Shown here piece after piece: positions 1-4,894 of a DNA stretch of 10,991 bases. Numbering within the stretch: the first letter of the stretch is position 1; the number at the start of each line of letters is the position of its first letter. The DNA comes from Pseudomonadota bacterium (GTDB taxonomy: Bacteria; Pseudomonadota; Gammaproteobacteria; Steroidobacterales; Steroidobacteraceae). The notes under the pieces were generated by a model. The model saw only the letters and a list, made by a program, of their open reading frames with translations, was not told the DNA's origin and made no database searches. A program made the translations under genes and the position numbers. Where the stretch lies: assembly GCA_021781775.1 (NCBI GenBank), contig JAJXWE010000020.1, forward strand, positions 1 to 10,991, written 5' to 3'.

Positions 1-228
1 TTCCAGCGCCCGCAGACGCACCTCGAGTTCCGCAAGCCGCTCGCGCGTGCGCTGCAGGACCCGGGCCTGCGTGTCGAACTCCTCGCGGCTGACCAGATCG
101 AGCTTGCTCAGGCTCGCCCGCAGTACCGCCCGGAAATTGCTTTCCAGGTCCTTCTGCACGGCGCGCAACCCCGGTGGAACGCTCTCGAGCAGCCGCCGGG
201 CGATGGCATCGATACCCAGATTATCCAT
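1..228 (-). CDS. ubiK: Ubiquinone biosynthesis accessory factor UbiK (YqiC/BMFP family), 3' end outside the window
   Basis: This gene encodes the first 76 residues of UbiK, a small accessory protein that works with UbiJ in the soluble complex that makes ubiquinone under aerobic conditions. The visible protein starts MDNLGIDAIARRLLESVP and carries the family core LDLVSREEFD followed by VLQRTRERLAEL. From memory these align closely with E. coli YqiC. The C-terminal half is a predicted coiled coil of Arg, Glu and Leu. Two in-frame ATGs exist at 234 and 228. I prefer 228 because GAGGT lies 8 nt upstream of it but only 2 nt upstream of the other, and because 228 matches the family N-terminus. The gene runs off the left edge and is divergent from amtB, a neighbourhood seen in other gammaproteobacteria such as Pseudomonas. 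Family assignment is very secure; the exact start is less so. Confidence 0.94.
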   Translation of the reverse strand, partial: MDNLGIDAIARRLLESVPPGLRAVQKDLESNFRAVLRASLSKLDLVSREEFDTQARVLQRTRERLAELEVRLRALE

Positions 229-250
229 AGTCATTGACCTCAACCCGCAT

Positions 251-265
251 GCCCCACGATGGGGC
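251..265. promoter_or_regulatory. Putative NtrC binding site 1 (distal)
   Basis: GCCCCACGATGGGGC is a perfect inverted repeat with 6-bp arms and a 3-bp centre. It has the spacing of the NtrC consensus GCACYANNNTRGTGC, departing from it by one symmetrical base in each outer arm (A to C, and T to G). Its centre at 258 is 32 bp from the second site and about 119 bp upstream of the predicted amtB start site. Because of the symmetrical mismatch it may be a weaker NtrC site, or an operator of another regulator affecting ubiK, whose start is less than 25 bp away. Confidence 0.5.
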
Positions 266-282
266 GAACTACCTCAAGGGCG

Positions 283-297
283 GCACCAAGACGGTGC
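283..297. promoter_or_regulatory. Putative NtrC binding site 2 (proximal)
   Basis: GCACCAAGACGGTGC matches the NtrC (NRI) consensus GCACYANNNTRGTGC at every defined position except one (C instead of T after the centre). Its centre at 290 lies about 87 bp upstream of the predicted sigma-54 transcription start of amtB, within the normal enhancer range. The 32-bp, three-helical-turn separation from the upstream repeat recalls the paired sites of E. coli glnAp2. The expected role is nitrogen-limitation activation of amtB by phosphorylated NtrC. Confidence 0.68.
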
Positions 298-350
298 GAC
301 GGACAATCTCCGCGATGCGCAACCTGCCGGATCACCGCGGGAAATTGCCA

Positions 351-366
351 TGGCACGGTTTCTGCA
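351..366 (+). promoter_or_regulatory. Sigma-54 (RpoN) -24/-12 promoter of amtB
   Basis: TGGCACGGTTTCTGCA fits the sigma-54 consensus TGGCACG-N4-TTGCA with one mismatch and has the invariant GG-N10-GC, with GG at 352-353 and GC at 364-365. Transcription would start near 377, leaving a leader of about 100 nt before the amtB ATG at 476. It points toward amtB and has NtrC-like sites upstream at proper enhancer distance, so motif and context support each other. This is the classic way ammonium transporter genes are switched on when nitrogen is scarce. Confidence 0.85.
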
Positions 367-475
367 CCTGCACCCGGGTCATCAGCTTACCCGCGTCCCC
401 GCCGCTCGTGCAGCCCAGTCTGCGGCATGAACGGGCGCCAGTGCGCGGGTCGCGCGAACCGCCCCGGGAGAACAC

Positions 476-1855
476 ATGCGCAGCGCTCAGAAGACTCTCA
501 GAAACCGACTGGCCACGGCGCTCATCGCCCTCACCGCTCTGATCCCCTCGCTGGCCTGGGCCGGCCCGGCCGTACCGGACAAGGGTGACACCGCCTGGAT
601 GCTCACCTCCACCGCTCTGGTGCTGCTGATGTCGGTTCCGGCGCTTGGCCTGTTCTACGGCGGCTTGGTGCGCACGAAGAACATGCTTTCGGTCCTGATG
701 CAGGTGTTCGTCGGCTTTTCCCTCATCAGCGTCCTGTGGTGCGTCTATGGCTACTCGCTCGCCTTCACCGCAGGCAACGCATTCATCGGCGGACTGAGCC
801 GGCTATTCCTCGCCGGCACGTTCAACTCCGTCACCGGCGCGTTCTCGACCATCGGCACCTTCGACAAGGGTGTGGTGCTGAACGAGCTGGTGTACGTCGC
901 TTTCCAGGCCACCTTCGCCGCCATCACCTGCTGCCTGATCCTCGGCGCACTCGTCGAGCGCGTGAAGTTCTCCGGGATCCTGCTGTTCCTGGTGTTCTGG
1001 TTCACGTTCTGCTATTGCCCGGTCGCCCACATGGTGTGGTATTGGCCGGGACTCGACACCGCCGCAGGGCCGAAGCCGGTCGGCGGACTATTGTGGCAAT
1101 GGGGCGCGCTCGATTTTGCCGGCGGCACCGTCGTTCACATCAACGCCGGCGTCGCCGGCCTGGTCGGGGCGAGGATACTCGGCAAGCGCATCGGTCTCGG
1201 CAGGGAGCCCATGCCGCCGCACAGCATCACGATGATGATGATCGGTGCCTCGCTCCTGTGGTTCGGCTGGTTCGGCTTCAATGCCGGCTCGGCCCTGGAG
1301 GCGAACGGGTCGGCCGCCCTTGCGTTCCTGAACACCTACCTCGCCACCGCCTGCGCAGTGCTCACCTGGATGAGCGCCGAGTGGATCGTGAAGGGCAAGC
1401 CGTCAATGCTCGGCGCCGCCTCCGGCGCGGTGGCCGGCCTGGTGGCCATCACACCCGCCGCGGGCAACGTCGGGATCCCGGGCGCCTTCGTCATCGGGCT
1501 CGCGGTCGGCCCGCTGTGCTTCTGGGGCGTAACCGGCCTGAAGAAGATGATCCGAACCGATGACGCGCTCGATGTCTTCGGCGTGCACGCGCTCGGGGGT
1601 GTCTTCGGGGCCCTCGCGACCGGCATTTTCAACGATCCGCTGCTCGGCGGTCCCGGCGGCGCGGCGTACCCGGGCATCTGGGCGCAGCTGTTCATCCAGG
1701 CCAAGGCCGTCGCCGTGGTCATCGCCTGGACCGCCGTGGTGGCCGCCATCGGCTTCTACTTGGTGAAATGGACCGTCGGTCTGCGGGTCTCCGAAGAAGA
1801 CGAGCGCGAGGGGCTGGACGTCACGGTCCACGGCGAGCGGGCGTACGACATGTAG
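476..1855 (+). CDS. amtB: Ammonium channel AmtB with signal peptide
   Basis: This 459-residue inner-membrane protein of the Amt/Mep/Rh family conducts ammonium into the cell as a trimer. The N-terminus is a signal peptide, probably cut after AWA at residue 29, as in E. coli AmtB. About eleven hydrophobic segments follow. The pore residues are present: the Phe gate (F147 and F268), S272 in FNAGS, D213 in DFAGG, and the twin histidines H221 (VVHINAG) and H371 (GVHALGG). The cytoplasmic tail VGLRVSEEDEREGLD ending HGERAYDM is the conserved region that GlnK uses to block the channel. The start has GGGAG 5 nt upstream. A sigma-54 promoter and NtrC-like sites lie in front, and a strong terminator lies behind. 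No glnK is adjacent, unlike the usual glnK-amtB operon. All key residues are intact, so it should be functional. Confidence 0.97.
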   Translation: MRSAQKTLRNRLATALIALTALIPSLAWAGPAVPDKGDTAWMLTSTALVLLMSVPALGLFYGGLVRTKNMLSVLMQVFVGFSLISVLWCVYGYSLAFTAGNAFIGGLSRLFLAGTFNSVTGAFSTIGTFDKGVVLNELVYVAFQATFAAITCCLILGALVERVKFSGILLFLVFWFTFCYCPVAHMVWYWPGLDTAAGPKPVGGLLWQWGALDFAGGTVVHINAGVAGLVGARILGKRIGLGREPMPPHSITMMMIGASLLWFGWFGFNAGSALEANGSAALAFLNTYLATACAVLTWMSAEWIVKGKPSMLGAASGAVAGLVAITPAAGNVGIPGAFVIGLAVGPLCFWGVTGLKKMIRTDDALDVFGVHALGGVFGALATGIFNDPLLGGPGGAAYPGIWAQLFIQAKAVAVVIAWTAVVAAIGFYLVKWTVGLRVSEEDEREGLDVTVHGERAYDM

Positions 1856-1872
1856 CCCTGCGGCCACGGTTA

Positions 1873-1906
1873 CCCCCCGGCTGGCTGCGCCGGTCGGGGG
1901 GTTTTT
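1873..1906 (+). terminator. Intrinsic terminator of amtB
   Basis: A 13-bp stem begins CCCCCCGGCTGGC, has a TGC loop, closes with GCCGGTCGGGGGG (two G-T wobbles), and is followed directly by five T. It starts 17 nt after the amtB stop codon. The long GC stem plus T tract is a textbook Rho-independent terminator on the plus strand, so amtB is probably monocistronic. Confidence 0.92.
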
Positions 1907-2009
1907 CGTCAAGTGAGAGCCCAGTCTCTGGTCTGTCCGGTCCAGCTGTGCCACAGTAAAAACTATGCTGCGGGAATAATCGAGGGTCCCGTGGCGCCGG
2001 GAGGCGCAG

Positions 2010-2468
2010 ATGGCACGCACCACGATCGCATTCAGTCTGCTGGCCGCAACCCTGCTCGCGGGGGCGCTTGCGCAGGCGCACGCCGATGTCTACCGCTGGG
2101 TCGATCGGCACGGCGTCGTGCATTACAGCGATCAGTGGCGCCCCGGTGCCACACGGATCGCGACCGCCACCGGCAGCGCGAAGGGCGCGGCCAGCACGGC
2201 CGGCACCGCCGCGGAGGACCAAGAGGCAAATCAGCAGATCCAGCAGGCCGCCGATGAGCGCGCAGTCCAGTCGGCCGAGGCGAAGCTGCACGCCAAGCGA
2301 TGCGAAAAGGCCAAGGCCGAATACGAGAAACTCCTCGCCGCGCGCCGGCTCTTCACCGAGGGCAAGGACGGGAAGCGCCAATACATGAGCGACGCCGAGG
2401 CCGACGCCACGCGCGTCAAGGCGCGCCAGATCATGAATCAGGACTGCGGCTCGGGCAGCGGCAGCTGA
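2010..2468 (+). CDS. Exported DUF4124 domain protein
   Basis: This is a 152-residue protein of unknown function. Residues 1-25 form a Sec signal peptide ending AHA. The DUF4124 core follows at about residues 27-47 (VYRWVDRHGVVHYSDQWRPG), the pattern WVD..G..HYSD found in many short periplasmic proteins of gammaproteobacteria. After an Ala/Gly/Thr-rich linker (50-68) comes a charged helical region (about 70-144) with a possible coiled coil. It ends in a Gly/Ser tail. Two cysteines, C98 and C146, could form a disulphide in the periplasm. A strong ribosome binding site, GGGAGG, lies 5 nt before the ATG. That site falls partly in the loop of a small hairpin (GCGCC-GGGA-GGCGC, 1994-2007), which might limit translation. 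The amtB terminator upstream and a gap downstream suggest a single-gene unit. Family membership is clear; function is not. Confidence 0.85.
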   Translation: MARTTIAFSLLAATLLAGALAQAHADVYRWVDRHGVVHYSDQWRPGATRIATATGSAKGAASTAGTAAEDQEANQQIQQAADERAVQSAEAKLHAKRCEKAKAEYEKLLAARRLFTEGKDGKRQYMSDAEADATRVKARQIMNQDCGSGSGS

Positions 2469-2499
2469 GGGAGCGGTTCCGCTTCCGCGCCGACAGCCC

Positions 2500-2505
2500 T
2501 ATAGT
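2500..2505 (+). promoter_or_regulatory. Possible -10 element for the HIBADH-family gene
   Basis: TATAGT differs from the sigma-70 -10 consensus at one position and lies 47 bp upstream of the dehydrogenase ATG. No good -35 hexamer is visible at 16-18 bp (TTCCGC is the sequence at 17 bp). The AT-rich hexamer stands out in an otherwise very GC-rich gap, which is the main support. Confidence 0.3.
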
Positions 2506-2506
2506 T

Positions 2507-2534
2507 GGAGCCCTCCGGCCGCCGGGCCGGCTCC
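2507..2534. other. GC-rich inverted repeat in the dehydrogenase leader
   Basis: GGAGCC at 2507-2512 is repeated inverted as GGCTCC at 2529-2534, with a GC-rich interior that can also pair in part. There is no T tract on either side, so it is not a standard intrinsic terminator. If transcription starts after the TATAGT hexamer at 2500-2505, this would fold near the 5' end of the mRNA. Confidence 0.3.
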
Positions 2535-2552
2535 AGAGGGGCTGAGACAGCG

Positions 2553-3440
2553 ATGCGCGTAGGATTCGTCGGACTCGGCGCCATGGGCCTGAGCATGGCC
2601 CGCAATCTACACAAGGCGGGCCTGTTGAGCGCGGTCTGGAGCCGCACGGCGCAGAAGGCCGAGGCGCTCTCGGCCGAGCTGGGCATCATCGCCTGCGCCA
2701 CGCCGGCGGAACTGGCCGGGCAGGTCGACGTCGTGGTGAGCTGCGTCTCGGCGGATGCCGACGTGCTGCAGGTTGCCGGTGCGCTGGCAGCGGCGCTCGC
2801 GGGCGGCGCGCTACTCATCGACTGCTCGACGATCGCCGCCGACACCGCGCGCCGCGCCGCAGACCTGCTGCGGCCCTCCGGTGCGGCTTTCCTCGACTGC
2901 CCGGTGAGTGGCGGCGTGGAGGGTGCGCGTGACGGCACGCTCGCGATCATGTGCGGCGGTGACCCGGAAGCGTTCGAGCGGGCTCGCCCGGTGCTCGAGG
3001 CGATGGGCCGCACGGTGACGCTGTTCGGCCCGGTCGGCAGCGGGCAGGCCGCCAAGGCGACCAACCAGATCATGTGCGCCGGCATAATCGAGGCGGTCGC
3101 CGAGGCGATGGCCTTCGCCCGCGCCCAGGGACTGCCGCTCGAGAAGCTCATCGACACGCTCGGCAAGGGCGCGGGCTCGAGCTGGTATTTCGTGCACCGC
3201 GCGCCCAACATGGTCCGCGGCAGTTACCCGGCGGGCTTCCGGATCCGCCTGCACGCGAAGGATCTGACCATCTGCCGGGACATGACGGCGCGTTTCGGCG
3301 TCTCGTTGCCGGTGGTCGAGCGCATGCTCGGCGAGTACGCCGAACTCATCTCGCGCGGCCACGGGGATGAGGACATCTCGGCGACCTACCGCCTCAAGGC
3401 CGAGCTGTTCGAGCCGGCGAACGGCGAAAAGGGAGGTTGA
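2553..3440 (+). CDS. Beta-hydroxyacid dehydrogenase, HIBADH/GarR family
   Basis: This is a 295-residue NAD(P)-dependent oxidoreductase of the family containing 3-hydroxyisobutyrate dehydrogenase and tartronate semialdehyde reductase. It has an N-terminal Rossmann fold with GFVGLGAMGLSMARNL (residues 4-19). The substrate-binding motif DCPVSGGVEGARDGTL is at 115-130. The catalytic motif GSGQAAKATNQ has the active-site lysine at K168 and N171. The C-terminal all-alpha domain contains LHAKDL (233-238) and GDEDISA. Length is normal for the family. The ATG at 2553 begins exactly at the Rossmann strand, with GAGA 5 nt and AGAGGGG 11 nt upstream. An upstream in-frame ATG at 2505 adds 16 residues without a family match. 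The gene converges on maiA with 8 bp between stop codons. The substrate cannot be told from sequence: hydroxyisobutyrate, tartronate semialdehyde or another short hydroxyacid are all possible. Confidence 0.9.
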   Translation: MRVGFVGLGAMGLSMARNLHKAGLLSAVWSRTAQKAEALSAELGIIACATPAELAGQVDVVVSCVSADADVLQVAGALAAALAGGALLIDCSTIAADTARRAADLLRPSGAAFLDCPVSGGVEGARDGTLAIMCGGDPEAFERARPVLEAMGRTVTLFGPVGSGQAAKATNQIMCAGIIEAVAEAMAFARAQGLPLEKLIDTLGKGAGSSWYFVHRAPNMVRGSYPAGFRIRLHAKDLTICRDMTARFGVSLPVVERMLGEYAELISRGHGDEDISATYRLKAELFEPANGEKGG

Positions 3441-3448
3441 CGCGTCGC

Positions 3449-4084
3449 TCAGGGCGCATCCGGCTGGGCAGCCGGCGCGGCCCGAGCGAAGGCCGGCAGC
3501 GACTCGAGGTGCGCCCCGATCGCGGTCAACGTCGGATACGGCGCGAGCTCGCACTCGAAGCGGCGCGCGTTGAACAGCTGCGGCACGAGGCAGACGTCGG
3601 CCAGCGTGACGCGCCCGCCGAACAGGTGCCGCCCGTCGCTGCTGCGGCGCGCTTCGTTCTCCAGTCCGTGAAAGACCTGTGCAACCCAGTGCCGATACCA
3701 CGCGTTGACGGCGTGCTCGTCGTGCCCGAGCGGTGCACGCAGATAATTCAACACGCGCAGGTTGTTCAGCGGATGCAGATCGCAGGCGATCGCGAGCGCG
3801 AGCGAACGCACCCGCGCGCGCTCGAGTGGCGCGCCCGGCAGCAGTGGCGGTTCTGGGTGTGTTTCCTCGAGATACTCGATGATGGCCAGGGACTGGCTGA
3901 GCACCGCGGCACCGTCCTCGAGTGCCGGCACCAGGCCCTGCGGGTTCAGCGCGAGATACTCCGGCCGGCGGTGCGCCCCCGGGCGCAGATCCACGGGCAC
4001 GGCCTCATAGGCAATGCCCTTGAATTGCAATGCGATCCGTACGCGATACGCGGCCGAACTGCGGAAGTACGTATACAGCTTCAT
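3449..4084 (-). CDS. maiA: Maleylacetoacetate isomerase (zeta-class glutathione S-transferase)
   Basis: This 211-residue cytoplasmic enzyme is predicted to isomerise maleylacetoacetate to fumarylacetoacetate using glutathione, a late step in tyrosine/homogentisate breakdown. The N-terminal thioredoxin-like domain starts MKLYTYFRSSAAYRVRIAL, with the zeta-class active-site region SSAAYRVR. The motifs NPQGLVPALEDG (cis-Pro) and QSLAIIEYLEE (glutathione gamma-Glu binding) follow. The helical domain has CDLHPLNNLRVLNYL and the late GST motif VTLADVCLVPQLFNARRF. Start choice: the ATG at 4084 matches the family N-terminus. The longer frame to 4207 adds 41 unrelated residues and would overlap the divergent gene. 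GGGG lies 10 nt upstream of the ATG. No hpd, hmgA or fahA is beside it, so pathway membership is by family. A related zeta-class GST with another substrate is possible. Confidence 0.92.
   Translation of the reverse strand: MKLYTYFRSSAAYRVRIALQFKGIAYEAVPVDLRPGAHRRPEYLALNPQGLVPALEDGAAVLSQSLAIIEYLEETHPEPPLLPGAPLERARVRSLALAIACDLHPLNNLRVLNYLRAPLGHDEHAVNAWYRHWVAQVFHGLENEARRSSDGRHLFGGRVTLADVCLVPQLFNARRFECELAPYPTLTAIGAHLESLPAFARAAPAAQPDAP
3460..3475. other. Small hairpin at the convergent 3' ends
   Basis: CCGGCTGGGCAGCCGG is a perfect 6-bp inverted repeat with a 4-base loop. It lies inside the last codons of maiA and about 20 bp after the stop of the convergent dehydrogenase gene. It has no T tract. 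It may assist transcript ending for the dehydrogenase, but in sequence this GC-rich such hairpins also arise by chance. Confidence 0.2.
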
Positions 4085-4102
4085 GCGATGGCGACCCCGT
4101 CC

Positions 4103-4120
4103 CGGGCGCAGGTGCGCCCG
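4103..4120. promoter_or_regulatory. Perfect 18-bp inverted repeat upstream of maiA, possible operator
   Basis: CGGGCGCAGGTGCGCCCG has two perfect 8-bp arms around a 2-bp centre. It lies 18 bp upstream of the maiA start codon, in the 115-bp region shared with the divergent thioesterase gene. Its position would suit a repressor operator for maiA, or a hairpin in the maiA leader. No regulator gene is nearby to pair it with, so this is structure seen and function inferred. Confidence 0.4.
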
Positions 4121-4185
4121 AGCGCAAGGGTGCCACGCGAGCCGCGCCGGCGGAATGGTCCGAGACGGTCCGGCAGTCGAACCGG

Positions 4186-4191
4186 TAGAAT
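4186..4191 (+). promoter_or_regulatory. Candidate -10 element directly before the thioesterase gene
   Basis: TAGAAT differs from TATAAT at one base and ends 8 bp before the ATG at 4200. A start site 6-7 bp downstream would give a leader of only about 2-3 nt. No Shine-Dalgarno-like sequence is seen between it and the ATG, so a leaderless or nearly leaderless transcript is suggested. No convincing -35 box is visible. Confidence 0.4.
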
Positions 4192-4199
4192 GGCGCCTC

Positions 4200-4637
4200 A
4201 TGAGCATCTGGTTCGCCGAGCCGCCCTCGCTCGATCAACTCACCCGCAGCGGATTCGCCCGGCACATCGGCATCCAAGTGACGGACATCGGGCCGGACTA
4301 TCTGTGCGCGGCGCTCGAGGTTACGCCGCAGGTACATCAGCCGTACGGTGTCCTGCACGGCGGGGTGTCCGCCGCCCTGGCCGAGACCGTCGGCAGCGTC
4401 GCCGCGAACCTGTGCGTCGATCCGCAGCGCTTCGTGTGCCTGGGCCAGGAGATCAACGCCAATCACCTGCGGCCGGTGAGCAGCGGCCGGGTCATCGCCA
4501 CGGCCCGCCCGTTCCACATCGGACAGCGCAGCCACGTGTGGGGCATCGAAATCCGCGATGCGGGCGAGCGTCTCACCTGCATCTCGAGACTGACGATGGC
4601 GGTGCTGCCCCGTCCGGCCGCAGCAGAGCGCGCATGA
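4200..4637 (+). CDS. Hotdog-fold acyl-CoA thioesterase, PaaI/YdiI family
   Basis: This 145-residue enzyme is expected to hydrolyse an aryl- or acyl-CoA thioester in the cytoplasm. It resembles E. coli YdiI (MenI, 1,4-dihydroxy-2-naphthoyl-CoA hydrolase) along its length: QPYGVLHGGVSAALAETVGS at 47-66 carries H53 of the HGG motif and the catalytic acid E62. EINANHLRP at 84-92, HIGQRSHVWGIEI and the final SRLTMAVL are also shared. Substrate is unknown. No menaquinone genes are present here, and UbiK points to ubiquinone, so I give no symbol. The ATG at 4200 has no Shine-Dalgarno sequence, but a TAGAAT hexamer lies just upstream. The stop overlaps the lptM start as ATGA, so the two are likely co-transcribed and translationally coupled. 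maiA is divergent. Confidence 0.9.
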   Translation: MSIWFAEPPSLDQLTRSGFARHIGIQVTDIGPDYLCAALEVTPQVHQPYGVLHGGVSAALAETVGSVAANLCVDPQRFVCLGQEINANHLRPVSSGRVIATARPFHIGQRSHVWGIEIRDAGERLTCISRLTMAVLPRPAAAERA

Positions 4638-4837
4638 GAGTCCGCACGCTCATCGTCACCGCGGGTGTGCTGTTCGGCTGCGTCGCCTGCGGATTCAAGG
4701 GACCGTTGTATCTGCCCCGGCACACCGGTGTCGTGGTGACGCATCCGGCCGGCAGCACGCCGGTGCCGCCGCCGGCAACGGCGCAGCACAAGACCTCCCG
4801 GACCCAGGGAAACGGCAGCGGCACGCCTCCGCCGTAA
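4634..4837 (+). CDS. lptM: LPS translocon assembly lipoprotein LptM (YifL family)
   Basis: This 67-residue lipoprotein precursor is recognised by ACGFKGPLYLP, the hallmark of the LptM/YifL family (CGxKGPLYxP), placed right after a hydrophobic signal segment (residues 5-18). In E. coli, LptM is an outer-membrane lipoprotein that helps LptD fold and form correct disulphides with LptE in the LPS export translocon. By alignment with YifL the lipidated cysteine is C19. Its lipobox would read C-V-A-C, lacking the usual Leu at -3, while C16 in LFGC is an alternative. The rest is a Pro/Thr/Gly-rich tail likely to be disordered. The start overlaps the thioesterase stop (ATGA), suggesting translational coupling. 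polA follows 57 bp later; in E. coli the gene is beside dapF and lysA instead. The match is short but distinctive. Confidence 0.87.
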   Translation: MRVRTLIVTAGVLFGCVACGFKGPLYLPRHTGVVVTHPAGSTPVPPPATAQHKTSRTQGNGSGTPPP

Positions 4838-4883
4838 CCCGCGCGCCGTGCCCCGCCTCTGCGGCGGCTGTGCGCCCATTGGC

Positions 4884-4889
4884 TATACT
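4884..4889 (+). promoter_or_regulatory. Candidate -10 element abutting the polA start codon
   Basis: TATACT, one base from TATAAT, ends 5 bp before the polA ATG at 4895. Transcription would start at or within a few bases of the start codon, so the mRNA may be leaderless. The GGGG between the two is too close to the ATG (1 nt) to act as a normal ribosome binding site. No good -35 hexamer lies 16-18 bp upstream (GCGGCG is at 17 bp). Confidence 0.42.
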
Positions 4890-4894
4890 GGGGC

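Noticed and set aside
47..588. Overlapping plus-strand open frames upstream of amtB
   Set aside because: They run antisense to ubiK or through the amtB promoter and leader, have Arg/Pro-rich composition and no ribosome binding sites. I also looked here for glnK and found none.
1907..2009. Promoter for the DUF4124 gene (TATGCT at 1964, AATAAT at 1975) and the CTGTGCCACAG palindrome at 1946-1956
   Set aside because: Neither hexamer has a convincing -35 partner, and the 11-bp palindrome is short. A promoter is likely in this gap, but I cannot choose one.
2505..2552. Earlier start for the HIBADH-family gene
   Set aside because: The extra 16 residues precede the first Rossmann strand, which in this family begins within a few residues of the start, and they fall on the TATAGT/hairpin region.
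4085..4207. N-terminal extension of maiA to an ATG at 4207
   Set aside because: The 41 extra residues do not look like a GST, overlap the divergent thioesterase start, and the family N-terminus is exactly at 4084.
3437..4633. An open frame that would extend lptM upstream by about 400 codons
   Set aside because: It crosses maiA (antisense) and the thioesterase gene out of frame. Only the last 67 codons, from the ATG at 4634, form a signal peptide and the LptM motif.
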